31,789 nucleotides of DNA from an uncultured Mobiluncus sp. (lineage in GTDB: Bacteria > Actinomycetota > Actinomycetes > Actinomycetales > Actinomycetaceae). Under the pieces are notes generated by a model. That model was not told the DNA's origin. It searched no databases and worked only from the letters and a program-made list of their open reading frames with translations. A program made the position numbers and the translations under genes. Shown piece by piece: positions 7,124 to 15,138 of this stretch. Positions within the stretch are counted from its first letter, which is position 1; each line of letters starts with the position of its first letter. The DNA is taken from positions 1 through 31,789 of the forward strand of contig NZ_CALUCZ010000022.1 of NCBI RefSeq assembly GCF_943914685.1. Reading direction: 5' to 3'.

Positions 7124-7166
7124 CACCCTTTTGGGTGGTTACTGGCACGCGGCGCACCGATAGCCT
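7124..7166 (+). promoter_or_regulatory. Palindrome-type promoter of the first CWB2 gene
   Basis: The perfect-armed inverted repeat CACCC-TTTT-GGGTG (7124-7137) is followed after 23 nt by TAGCCT (7161-7166). A start near 7173 would put the palindrome centre at about -43. The leader contains AGGAGG at 7185-7190. Confidence 0.65.
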
Positions 7167-7195
7167 GAGGGGGTCCGTTCTATCAGGAGGTAACC

Positions 7196-8656
7196 ATGAT
7201 TATTTCTTTCCCAAGTTTCCCCTCTCGGTTCAGTCGGGCCGGGGCAGGTTTCGCGGTGGCGGCGTTGGCTGTCGCCGGTTTGTTGGTACCCGCGGCGCAA
7301 GGCGTCGACACCGGAGATACCTACGCCACTAACAACTGTATCGCGTGGGATCGCCTGGGCGGGGCGAACGCCATAGAGACTTCCAACCTGGTGGCCAATC
7401 GCGCCTACCCGATGGGTTCACCCGATTTCCTGGTGGCTTCCTCACGCAACCCCGTCGACGCGCTGCCCGGCGGCGCCTTGGGCGTGGGACCTATCCTCCT
7501 CACCAACGGGAAGAGCTGGAACCTCGAGACTCTGTCCAAATTTGAAAACGCGACGATACTTGGCGGCTACGGGGCGGTCGACGAGCTGGCGGAAACATTT
7601 TTCGACGAACACGGCATCTCTAGCTCCCGACTGCAAGGCCCTGACCGCAACGCCACCGCCTCCGCTATCGCCGATCGCTGGGTGAAAGTCCACGGCCAAC
7701 CGACCCATGTCTATGTCACCCGCAACGCGGGGGCCGGTTCACCCGACGCTGTAGCAGCTTCCGTGGTGAGAGACGGACCCATCTTGACCTTCACGAACCC
7801 CGCGAGCCTGCAAGCCGCAGCCGCGAAAATCCAGGAAATGCACCCCAGTCAGGGTGTAGTTATTCTCGGCGGCGAGGGAGTAGTGTCCGCTGCCGAGGCA
7901 AATGTCCTAGCCGGGGGCTTACAGCTGAATCGCCTCAGCGGCATGAATCGTTACGAAACGTCCCGGGTCATTGCGAGTTGGGTGGCGCAAACCCGCCCGG
8001 TCCACCACATCTATCTGGCCAGCGGTCACGCTTTGAAAGATGCCATGGTCGCCGGAGCGTTCAATGATGGGGTTATCCTGTTGACCCCGCCAGATGGTTC
8101 GGGAATCAATGAATGGGCACGAATGATGAACGCGGACGGCATCACGGTGGTCGGCGGACGCGGCGTGGTTCCCGATAGCACCGCCCAGACTGCCGCCTGC
8201 GGTGAAACTGCTGGAATCACCAATTCCCTGGTCCAGGGGCTGCTGTACCCCCTCGGCACCGATCAGGCCTGCTCTACCGCGAGTTGGAACGCGGCGGAAT
8301 CTCTGGGCATGATGGAACAAATGCCGAACACTGAAAATGCCTGCTGGCAAAAACCGACGGGTACACAAATCAGCATTCAACACCGTGGAGACTATTTCTC
8401 TGACGGTCACCCCGATGCCATCGTCTATGTCAGCGATGTGGACGGAACGATGGTGTTCCTGGTGGTTTATAACCCCGCAAATCCGAGCCACCCCTACGTA
8501 TCCTACCTGTGGGGCGGCAATGGTGATTGGGGTTTCCGCGTGGTGGAACAGTCTTCTTACCCCCTGTTTGAACCGCTTTCCGACGGACAAGTGGTCAATC
8601 AGCTTACCGTAGAGGATATCGGCGGCAAGCCGAAAGTCGTGCAGCCGGTCAGCTAA
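7196..8656 (+). CDS. Secreted cell-wall-binding repeat 2 (CWB2) protein, copy 1
   Basis: A 486-residue exported surface protein. The signal peptide (residues 1-36) ends near PAAQG. Three CWB2 repeats follow, starting at RLGGANAIETS (about 53), RLQGPDRNATA (about 145) and RLSGMNRYETS (about 246), each with the family's LL(T)-type and GG.G.V segments. CWB2 repeats hold proteins to cell-wall polymers in Gram-positive bacteria. A C-terminal domain (about 335-486) has conserved cysteines and a degenerate D-x-x-x-DG-x-x-D loop starting at Asp399. AGGAGG lies 5 nt before the ATG. It is the first of two tandem paralogues of identical length. Its cargo activity is unknown. Confidence 0.9.
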   Translation: MIISFPSFPSRFSRAGAGFAVAALAVAGLLVPAAQGVDTGDTYATNNCIAWDRLGGANAIETSNLVANRAYPMGSPDFLVASSRNPVDALPGGALGVGPILLTNGKSWNLETLSKFENATILGGYGAVDELAETFFDEHGISSSRLQGPDRNATASAIADRWVKVHGQPTHVYVTRNAGAGSPDAVAASVVRDGPILTFTNPASLQAAAAKIQEMHPSQGVVILGGEGVVSAAEANVLAGGLQLNRLSGMNRYETSRVIASWVAQTRPVHHIYLASGHALKDAMVAGAFNDGVILLTPPDGSGINEWARMMNADGITVVGGRGVVPDSTAQTAACGETAGITNSLVQGLLYPLGTDQACSTASWNAAESLGMMEQMPNTENACWQKPTGTQISIQHRGDYFSDGHPDAIVYVSDVDGTMVFLVVYNPANPSHPYVSYLWGGNGDWGFRVVEQSSYPLFEPLSDGQVVNQLTVEDIGGKPKVVQPVS

Positions 8657-8680
8657 AACTGGCACTGTAGCGAAAGCGTC

Positions 8681-8713
8681 GGTGGTGGGGAACCTCGTTG
8701 ACTCCCCACCACC
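8681..8713 (+). terminator. Hairpin after CWB2 copy 1
   Basis: GGTGGTGGGG (8681-8690) pairs perfectly with CCCCACCACC (8704-8713) around a 13-nt loop. There is no T-tract, so termination may be incomplete. The same 10-bp stem follows copy 2. Confidence 0.6.
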
Positions 8714-8746
8714 AACCTGTCACTAACTGCGTGATTCCACCAATTT

Positions 8747-8789
8747 CACCCTTAAGGGTGATGATTTGCGGGATTAGCGCCGCTACCTT
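8747..8789 (+). promoter_or_regulatory. Palindrome-type promoter of the second CWB2 gene
   Basis: The fully palindromic CACCCTTAAGGGTG (8747-8760) is followed after 23 nt by TACCTT (8784-8789), the same geometry as for copy 1. The leader has AAGGAGGT at 8811-8818. Confidence 0.65.
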
Positions 8790-8822
8790 GAGGGTATTCC
8801 CTGTACCCCCAAGGAGGTCACC

Positions 8823-10283
8823 ATGTTCTCTACGCTCCACCGTTCCAGTTTCCGCCACAAAGGCGTCACCGCCGGTTTTGCGGTGGCCGCCCTGGCATTG
8901 GGCGGCTTGATGGTTCCGCTGGCACAAGGGGCGGAATCGGGTGAGACCCAGACCAATCTCGGTTGTCTCGCCCAGGATCGCCTGGGAGGCCAAAACGCCA
9001 TCGAAACATCCGCCCTGGTAGCCGCCCGGGCTTATCCAGAGGGCTCCCACGATTTCCTGGTGGCCTCCGCACGCAACCCCGTTGATGCTCTGCCGGCCGC
9101 GGCCCTGGGTTGGGGTCCCGTGCTGCTGACCGATGGCCTCAACTGGGATTTGCACACCCTCGCCACCCTGAACACCGCCTACATTGTCGGAGGCCCGGGA
9201 GCAGTACCAACATCAGCGGAAATGTTCTTTACTGAACATGGGATTGAACACCAGCGGATGCAAGGCGCGGACCGCAATCAGACCGCCGCAGCAATCGCGG
9301 ATTCCTGGGCTTCCACCAATGGACAACCGGAATACGTGTATGTCACCCGCAATGCCGGCGCTGGTTCCCCGGATGCCGTGGCGGCTTCCGGGGTGCGTAA
9401 CGGACCGATTTTGACTTTCACCAATCCGGCTAGCCTGCACGCCGCGGCGGCAAAAATCCACTCTCTGAAACCGCAAAGCGGGGTGGTCGTCCTGGGCGGT
9501 ACCGGTGTGGTCAGCGATGCCGAAGCCCAAGTCTTGGCCGGTGGTCTGCCCTGGAAACGCTTGAGTGGCCAAGACCGTTACGAAACGTCTTGGGTCATCG
9601 CCAACTGGATACTGCAATCTAAAACCCGCTCCCATATCTATCTGGCCAGCGGTCACGCTTTGAAAGATGCCATGGTGGCAGGGGCTTTCAATGACGGGGT
9701 CATCTTGTTGACACCACCAGATGGTTCCCGCATTTTCCAGTGGGCTAATGAAATCAACGCTGATGGCATCACGGTTATCGGGGGACGTGGTGTCGTTTCT
9801 GACGCAGTAGCGCATAACGCGGCTTGTGGTAAGACCCCGGGAGTGGACGAAAAAGTGGTCGCAAACCTGCTGTACCCGTCAACGGAACACGTTTGCTCCA
9901 CGGAAACTTGGGATAGTTTGAACAGTCTCGGATTGATTCCGTCCATGCCCTCCATGCCCAATGCGTGCTGGATGCCGCGCGACCGGATTAACGAGCAAGT
10001 GAAAATTGTGCGCCAATCCGATTTTGACCGCGACGGTTTCGGTGATGCCGTCGTCTACTTGTCCGGCAACGATGGAACCTCGGTTTACCTGGTTCTATAC
10101 AACGCTTACGATCCAGCACATCCCTACGTGGCGTATCTGTGGGGAGGCAATGGTGACTGGGATTTCCGCATCACGGACGACCCCTTCGCCACGTTTGACC
10201 TCATTGACAACGGTGAGCTGTTCCGCAACCTAGCTGTCATCCGTAACAACGGAGTCCCCCAAATGTTAGAGCCGGTTGGTTAG
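8823..10283 (+). CDS. Secreted cell-wall-binding repeat 2 (CWB2) protein, copy 2
   Basis: A 486-residue paralogue of the preceding gene with the same layout: signal peptide to about residue 36, three CWB2 repeats (RLGGQNAIETS at about 53, RMQGADRNQTA, RLSGQDRYETS), and a C-terminal domain. Here the C-terminal loop is a canonical calcium-type D-x-D-x-DG-x-x-D (Asp400, 402, 404, 408; DFDRDGFGD), which copy 1 has partly lost. Cysteines near the N-terminus and in the ACG, CST and ACW segments are shared, so disulfides are likely. AAGGAGGT lies 4 nt before the ATG. A 41-bp stretch (9636-9676) is identical to copy 1. Probably wall-attached; the activity is unknown. Confidence 0.9.
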   Translation: MFSTLHRSSFRHKGVTAGFAVAALALGGLMVPLAQGAESGETQTNLGCLAQDRLGGQNAIETSALVAARAYPEGSHDFLVASARNPVDALPAAALGWGPVLLTDGLNWDLHTLATLNTAYIVGGPGAVPTSAEMFFTEHGIEHQRMQGADRNQTAAAIADSWASTNGQPEYVYVTRNAGAGSPDAVAASGVRNGPILTFTNPASLHAAAAKIHSLKPQSGVVVLGGTGVVSDAEAQVLAGGLPWKRLSGQDRYETSWVIANWILQSKTRSHIYLASGHALKDAMVAGAFNDGVILLTPPDGSRIFQWANEINADGITVIGGRGVVSDAVAHNAACGKTPGVDEKVVANLLYPSTEHVCSTETWDSLNSLGLIPSMPSMPNACWMPRDRINEQVKIVRQSDFDRDGFGDAVVYLSGNDGTSVYLVLYNAYDPAHPYVAYLWGGNGDWDFRITDDPFATFDLIDNGELFRNLAVIRNNGVPQMLEPVG

Positions 10284-10329
10284 GCGGCGTTGCACTGAAG
10301 CCCCAAACGCTGTAACTCGGCTAGGCGTG

Positions 10330-10367
10330 GGTGGTGGGGATTCACAGAACCCCCACCACCGCTTTTT
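10330..10367 (+). terminator. Rho-independent terminator after CWB2 copy 2
   Basis: The GGTGGTGGGG (10330-10339) and CCCCACCACC (10351-10360) stem with an 11-nt loop is followed by GC and five T residues (10363-10367). Confidence 0.85.
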
Positions 10368-10398
10368 GTTAGAACTCAGCCCAAAAAGTCGTGTGCCC

Positions 10399-10407
10399 TG
10401 ATAAAAT
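10399..10407 (+). promoter_or_regulatory. Extended -10 promoter of the response-regulator cassette
   Basis: TGA-TAAAAT (TAAAAT at 10402-10407) is a good extended -10. It predicts a start near 10414 and a leader of about 60 nt. A minus-strand TTTTGGG half-site (CCCAAAA at 10380-10386) lies just upstream, but without the 23-nt spacing seen elsewhere. Confidence 0.5.
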
Positions 10408-10473
10408 TTGCAAACAACAGACGGCAGGACTTCGCCCCGGCCACAGACAGGAAAATCTGAAAGGGAAAGGCTA

Positions 10474-11103
10474 TTGACCCGGATAACCATTGTGGAGGAT
10501 CAGACTATCCTGTTGGATTCCCTCGCTTCCGCGATTGCTGCCGAGGACGATTTTACCGTTGTCGACAAACTCAGCGATGCCGCCGCGATTCACGCTTCGG
10601 TGCGGATTCACCCCGTCGACCTGGTGTTGATGGACGTGGTGACGGAAAATTCTTCTGGTTTGAGCGAATCGGCCAAACTCAAGCAGGACCACCCCAACCT
10701 CAAGGTCGTCATCTTCACCGCCATGCCGGATGCGGCTTTCGTACAGGAAGCTCACGAGGCCGGGGTCGATTCTTTCGTGTACAAAAACATTTCCACCCCC
10801 GATTTGTTGGCAGTGCTGCGTTCGACCATGCAGGGGAACACCAGTTTCCCCGGCACCACAGCCCTGCCCAGTTTTGGCGCCAACGAGTTGAACCAGCGCG
10901 AGATGCAGGTGCTACGCCTGGTGTGCGCCGGTTATGCACGCAAGGAAATCGCGAAAAAGATGTATTTGAGCGAAAACACCATCAAGTCCTACATCTCCCA
11001 GCTGCTGGCGAAAAGCGGCTTTTCTTCCGTGGCACGCCTGGCATTGTGGGCGGTTTCCAGCGGCTACATCGTGGTCCAAGACAATGACGCGGACTGTGAC
11101 TGA
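10474..11103 (+). CDS. NarL/FixJ-family response regulator
   Basis: A 209-residue two-component response regulator. The receiver domain (about 1-120) has the acidic pair Glu8-Asp9, phospho-acceptor Asp54 (LVLMD), Thr82 and Lys104. The LuxR-type helix-turn-helix (about 140-200) reads LNQREMQVLRLVCAGYARKEIAKK, then the recognition helix SENTIKSYISQLL. It should bind short inverted repeats when phosphorylated. The TTG at 10474 is preferred to an in-frame TTG at 10408. It follows AAGGGAAAGG (10461-10470) and gives the conserved start TRITIVEDQ. It is followed after 11 nt by the sensor-like gene and then by the kinase. Confidence 0.92.
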   Translation: MTRITIVEDQTILLDSLASAIAAEDDFTVVDKLSDAAAIHASVRIHPVDLVLMDVVTENSSGLSESAKLKQDHPNLKVVIFTAMPDAAFVQEAHEAGVDSFVYKNISTPDLLAVLRSTMQGNTSFPGTTALPSFGANELNQREMQVLRLVCAGYARKEIAKKMYLSENTIKSYISQLLAKSGFSSVARLALWAVSSGYIVVQDNDADCD

Positions 11104-11114
11104 ATCGGGATTTC

Positions 11115-13676
11115 ATGTCTGCCTCGCCCTATCCGCGCAATAGGTTTCCCAGTTCGCCTTCCGTAGTTTCGGTCGGACCCACCTGGGTACACGACTGGCT
11201 GGCGCATTTGGGTGTTGCGCTCGCTTTGGGATTCATTGCGGTGGTTTTGATTTTTGCCCCACTGCGCACGATTTCCTTTCAAACCGAATACACCATGGCG
11301 GTGCCTACGAGTTTTGACCAGCGTCTGACGGACTACTATCAACGAAACGGAGTCAAGGTCGAGCCTCACAGCGAATGGTCACTGCTAAAGCTGCTGCGTT
11401 CGGGGCCTGCTTACGTGATTACCAGCGAAGTCATGGCCAATTCGGCGCAGAAATCTGAACCCGACGGACGGTTCACGAAACTTTATCCCGAATCGATTGT
11501 GCTGGCCTCGCGAGCCACAAAAGTCAAGTCCATCACCGATTTCCAGAAACTAGCCGAGGCCACGAAAACTATTTATCTCGATCAAGGCGTTTCCCGGCTG
11601 GAACTGATGAGCGCCCTGGCTTTGCGTCACGACTCTGAGGAAACGCAAGATTTTTCCGCAGCTCAAGCGAAACGACTATTGAATAACATCAACCGCCAGG
11701 GCAGGCTCCAGACCGGAACCTCCCCGCAAGATTTGGAACGGGCGTTTCGTCGCGGCTGGTTTTGCCTAACCACGGATCGACGGGCGGCCCAATCCTCCGT
11801 GGGTCGCTCAGTCCACTACGCCCCCGCCCCCACGCTCACTGCCCAAATCGGCATCTGGCAACGCAACCCCAACGGCATCAACGGAACTTTGCCACTGGCA
11901 GCGGTACCCCCCGGTTTCTTCAGCCCCCTCGACTATCCCTCCACAAACCCGGCTTTTCGGGAACAAATCCACGCCGAAATGGTAACCCATCTGGACAATT
12001 ACGAGGAATTCGTCTGGAACGCCAGCCTCTACAACGACACCTACGGCGGATCTTGGGGATGGGAAAACACCAACGAAGCCTACGAACTGGGAGGATTCAT
12101 CGCCCTGCTGTGTTTCCTAAGTTTTTGGGCAGGGTGGCGGTTTTGGACAGCAACTTTCACCTATGTGCGCTGGGCAGTGCTGGCACAAGCGGGAATACTC
12201 GCCCTGTGGATTATGGCGCGGATTATCAAGCACGCCTCCCTCGGGGTTTTTGAGCGTTACACCTGGTACTACTATTACGTCCCCATCTATACGACCTGCG
12301 CAATTTTGTTCTTTGTCATGTCCCACTCCAGCCGCGGGCGCCCGCCGGGTTACCGTTTCTTGCGCGCCACGATTATCGGGGTCGGCACGGCTCTGATTCT
12401 GCTGGTATTTACCAACGATTTGCACCACCTGGTGCTGCGCTTTGGCACCGGACAGTCCGGGGTGGATTACAGCTACGGTCCGGGATACTACTTGTATTAC
12501 GCGGCGGCGCTGCTGGTTTTCGCGGCAGTCATATACGCGGGTTCGTGGTCACTGAAGGGACATTGGCTGCGTCTGGTGGCCGGAATCGGGATACTGTTCC
12601 TCGCGGTGTTGTTCTATTCCGTGGCGTACACGATGCGAATCCCGCTGGTTCGCGCCACCGAAACCGTCCAAATGTATTGCGTGATTTTTGTGTTGGCGTG
12701 GGAGATTCTGTTCTTTATCGGGGCGATTGGGCAAAACCGCGGCTATCTGCGGTTCTTTGAAAAATCCCAGATTCCCATCGAAATTGTCAACCGGGATTGG
12801 CTCCCCCATTACCGCACGTCCCAGCCCCTCAACCTGGACCAAGACACTCGTCAGCAGCTGCGGGACGGTCAGGTACCGGTGCTGGTCACAGACACTTCGG
12901 TACAGCCGAACCGAACCGTGTACTGCCAAACCCGTCCCGTGGACGGCGGCCACGTCCTGTGGGAAACGGACGTCACCGCGGTGCAGGATTTGGAGCGGGC
13001 TTTGGCGGCACTGCGCGTCCGCGAGACTCACCAAACCGAAATTCTGCGCGCCGAATACGAAGCCACGTTAAACATGGAGGAATCGGCCGATGCCCCCGTC
13101 CTCTTTGACCGGCTCGATGACTTGATGAACGCGTCCCTGGGCCGAATTCAAGCTAACACTGCTCGGCTCAACGTGCAGCTGGACGAAAGCGAACGCTCCG
13201 ATATTTTGCGCAACATCAAGATGGACTTGGGTTATGCCAAACGCGCGGGTCTGCTGACTTTGCAGAACTTCGAGAAAGAGACCGTTTCGGTCAACGCCCT
13301 GACAACGTTTATGAGCCAATCCTGTACCGATTTTTCTTTCGCAGGAGCTGTGGCCGGCTTGCACGGTCCGACCACCGGCACTGTGCAGCTGCAGGTGGCC
13401 CTGTGGTGTTTGGAGGGCTTGCACCGCACCCTGAACCAGCTCATTAGGGCTGCAGAGGTGGCCGTGTTCGTGAACTTTGAGGTCGCCCCAGACGGTGACA
13501 CAGCCTGGCTAAACTTGATTATTGACCTGCCCGAGCAGGACCTCCCTCTGCTCGATCCGCTCTTGGCCTGGCCACGCGCCCAAGTCGAAATGTTCGTTGA
13601 GGACGACACCTGCCACCTGAACATGGCTATCGGCGCTGGTGAACCCGCTTTGGCACCGGAGGCGGCGCATGAGTGA
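11115..13676 (+). CDS. Large 7TM sensor-like membrane protein lacking a kinase core
   Basis: An 853-residue protein. One transmembrane helix (about 32-53) leads to a 265-residue extracytoplasmic region that resembles a solute-binding protein in places (SITDFQKLAEA, IYLDQGVSRLELM). Seven further helices (about 323-540) follow, including the motif FTNDLHHL near residue 431 that is typical of the 7TM input region of histidine kinases. The cytoplasmic tail (about 545-853) has a coiled-coil-like segment, but no phospho-acceptor HDxL motif and no ATP-binding N or G boxes. I infer an input subunit for the separate kinase encoded next, whose start overlaps its last 8 nt. The start at ATG 11115 has only a weak Shine-Dalgarno. 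No exact family was recognised. Confidence 0.75.
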   Translation: MSASPYPRNRFPSSPSVVSVGPTWVHDWLAHLGVALALGFIAVVLIFAPLRTISFQTEYTMAVPTSFDQRLTDYYQRNGVKVEPHSEWSLLKLLRSGPAYVITSEVMANSAQKSEPDGRFTKLYPESIVLASRATKVKSITDFQKLAEATKTIYLDQGVSRLELMSALALRHDSEETQDFSAAQAKRLLNNINRQGRLQTGTSPQDLERAFRRGWFCLTTDRRAAQSSVGRSVHYAPAPTLTAQIGIWQRNPNGINGTLPLAAVPPGFFSPLDYPSTNPAFREQIHAEMVTHLDNYEEFVWNASLYNDTYGGSWGWENTNEAYELGGFIALLCFLSFWAGWRFWTATFTYVRWAVLAQAGILALWIMARIIKHASLGVFERYTWYYYYVPIYTTCAILFFVMSHSSRGRPPGYRFLRATIIGVGTALILLVFTNDLHHLVLRFGTGQSGVDYSYGPGYYLYYAAALLVFAAVIYAGSWSLKGHWLRLVAGIGILFLAVLFYSVAYTMRIPLVRATETVQMYCVIFVLAWEILFFIGAIGQNRGYLRFFEKSQIPIEIVNRDWLPHYRTSQPLNLDQDTRQQLRDGQVPVLVTDTSVQPNRTVYCQTRPVDGGHVLWETDVTAVQDLERALAALRVRETHQTEILRAEYEATLNMEESADAPVLFDRLDDLMNASLGRIQANTARLNVQLDESERSDILRNIKMDLGYAKRAGLLTLQNFEKETVSVNALTTFMSQSCTDFSFAGAVAGLHGPTTGTVQLQVALWCLEGLHRTLNQLIRAAEVAVFVNFEVAPDGDTAWLNLIIDLPEQDLPLLDPLLAWPRAQVEMFVEDDTCHLNMAIGAGEPALAPEAAHE

Positions 13677-15105
13677 CCAGCTCTACAGTCTCACCCCCGT
13701 CCAAATGGGGGCAGCTACCGCCCTGATGGGTATGGGCTTATTGGCGGCGTGCCTGCTCACGATGGGTCAATGGCTCATTCATCGGCGGCGTTTAGCCACG
13801 GTATTCCTGCTAAGTGTGGAGTTTTTGCTGGCTTTCTATATGTGGGCGTTCGCCACCGTTTTTATCCATTCTCAGACCGGGATTTTCTCGCTCCAAGACC
13901 ATAACTTCGGGTGGTTTGTGGTGGTCTGCTTGGTGCTGGGGGCGGCGACAATGGGAACCAACTACCGCTATGCCGAGGCCCCGCTGCTGGTGACGCTGAC
14001 CCTGGCAATGCCGCCTTTTGTCGCTGCCGGGGGAGTTTGGGTGCTGCTCACTTCCGGGGCACTAACGACCTCTTGGCTGTGCGTTCAGGTGTGGCGAGAT
14101 TGGCAGCTGCTGCACCGTGATCTCAGTCCTTTCAGCGTCAAAGAGGCTTTGGACCGGCTGGAACACGGCGTAGCGTTCGCGAACTTTCGGGGTCGCAGCA
14201 AGTTTGCCAACGCTGCTATGGAGGGGCTTTTGGGGCGTCTAGGGTTGACGTCGTTGACGAACATCGGGACATTGGAACGCCAACTATGTCAATTCCGATT
14301 TGAGTCGAAAAACCGTCAGGCCGACGGTGATTCCTCGAACTGCTGGGAAGAAAATGACGACGGAACCTCCCGGCTGCGAATCACGGAACCCGATGGGCGG
14401 ACTTGGGTGCTGACCCAGAGCCGGATTCAAGACGGCCGGCGGTCTTGGATTCAACTGCTAGCTGTCGATGTCAGCGACTACATGACGCTCAGCTACCGGC
14501 TTTCAGCAGAGATTGATGCCCTGCAAGCCCGCCAAAAACGCCTGGTGAAAGAGACTTCGCGGCTCGATGAAGCCCTGTCGCGCCGGCTCATTTTATCGAC
14601 CCGGTCCACCATTCACGACACGCTTTCTCAGCGGATTTCTTTCGTCCACCGGTTCTTGGAGGACGAAGTGTCGGACGATGAACGCCTGCGTCGCCTCCAG
14701 GGTCTGCTGGAGGATTTGCCCTCCGACCTGAGCCAGGACCGCGTCACCGCCACCCCCGAAATTTGGCTGGAAACCCTGCAAGATTTAGCTTCGGCGGCCG
14801 AACTGGAACTGCATATTTCCGGCGACCTCCCACCCCAGGTGGACAAAGCCCGGATGTTTACGGACGTGCTGCGCGAAGCCATCACAAATGTGCTGATTCA
14901 TACAACTTCCAACGAAATGGAGGTGCGTCTGGGACAGGACGCCTCTGGTTTCTGGATAGAAGTCTCCAACCCCAGTACCGTGGAAACCACGCTGACCTAT
15001 GGCACCGGCCTGAGCAACTTGGAATCCCGGCTCGAAGCCCTCGGCGGCTCCCTGTCCGTGTTCACCACCCCGCGTTTCACCCTGCGCGCCCGCCTGCCGC
15101 GCTGA
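13669..15105 (+). CDS. Membrane sensor histidine kinase of the NarL-partner type
   Basis: A 478-residue kinase. About six N-terminal membrane helices (to about 145) are followed by a PAS-like segment (VKEALDRLEHGVAFANFRGRSKFAN) and a coiled coil. The dimerisation/phospho-acceptor segment has His316 in STIHDTLSQ. The ATP-binding domain has the N-box EAITNVLIH (Glu403, Asn407) and the glycine box YGTGLSNLESRLEALGG near 443-461. This is the HisKA_3-type pairing partner of LuxR-family regulators. ATG 13669 has GGAGG 6 nt upstream and overlaps the previous gene by 8 nt, so translation is probably coupled. A GTG at 13639 in the same frame is disfavoured. Catalytic residues look intact. Confidence 0.88.
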   Translation: MSDQLYSLTPVQMGAATALMGMGLLAACLLTMGQWLIHRRRLATVFLLSVEFLLAFYMWAFATVFIHSQTGIFSLQDHNFGWFVVVCLVLGAATMGTNYRYAEAPLLVTLTLAMPPFVAAGGVWVLLTSGALTTSWLCVQVWRDWQLLHRDLSPFSVKEALDRLEHGVAFANFRGRSKFANAAMEGLLGRLGLTSLTNIGTLERQLCQFRFESKNRQADGDSSNCWEENDDGTSRLRITEPDGRTWVLTQSRIQDGRRSWIQLLAVDVSDYMTLSYRLSAEIDALQARQKRLVKETSRLDEALSRRLILSTRSTIHDTLSQRISFVHRFLEDEVSDDERLRRLQGLLEDLPSDLSQDRVTATPEIWLETLQDLASAAELELHISGDLPPQVDKARMFTDVLREAITNVLIHTTSNEMEVRLGQDASGFWIEVSNPSTVETTLTYGTGLSNLESRLEALGGSLSVFTTPRFTLRARLPR

Positions 15106-15125
15106 GTGGGGATCGTCTCCCCACT
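15105..15125. terminator. Hairpin between convergent kinase and aminotransferase genes
   Basis: AGTGGGGA (15105-15112) and TCCCCACT (15118-15125) form a perfect 8-bp stem with a 5-nt loop right at the kinase stop codon. No long T-tract is seen on either strand. The position suggests bidirectional use. Confidence 0.6.
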
Positions 15126-15138
15126 GGCCTAACAATCA

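Noticed and set aside
7919..8665. 248-residue minus-strand frame inside CWB2 copy 1
   Set aside because: Antisense shadow. A similar one appears in copy 2 because the sequences are related, not because it is a gene.
10408..10473. Upstream TTG start for the response regulator
   Set aside because: The TTG at 10408 overlaps the -10 element. The Shine-Dalgarno and the conserved receiver N-terminus point to 10474.
11115..13676. Calling the 853-residue protein a histidine kinase
   Set aside because: The 7TM input region is kinase-like, but I find no phospho-acceptor histidine motif and no ATP-binding boxes.
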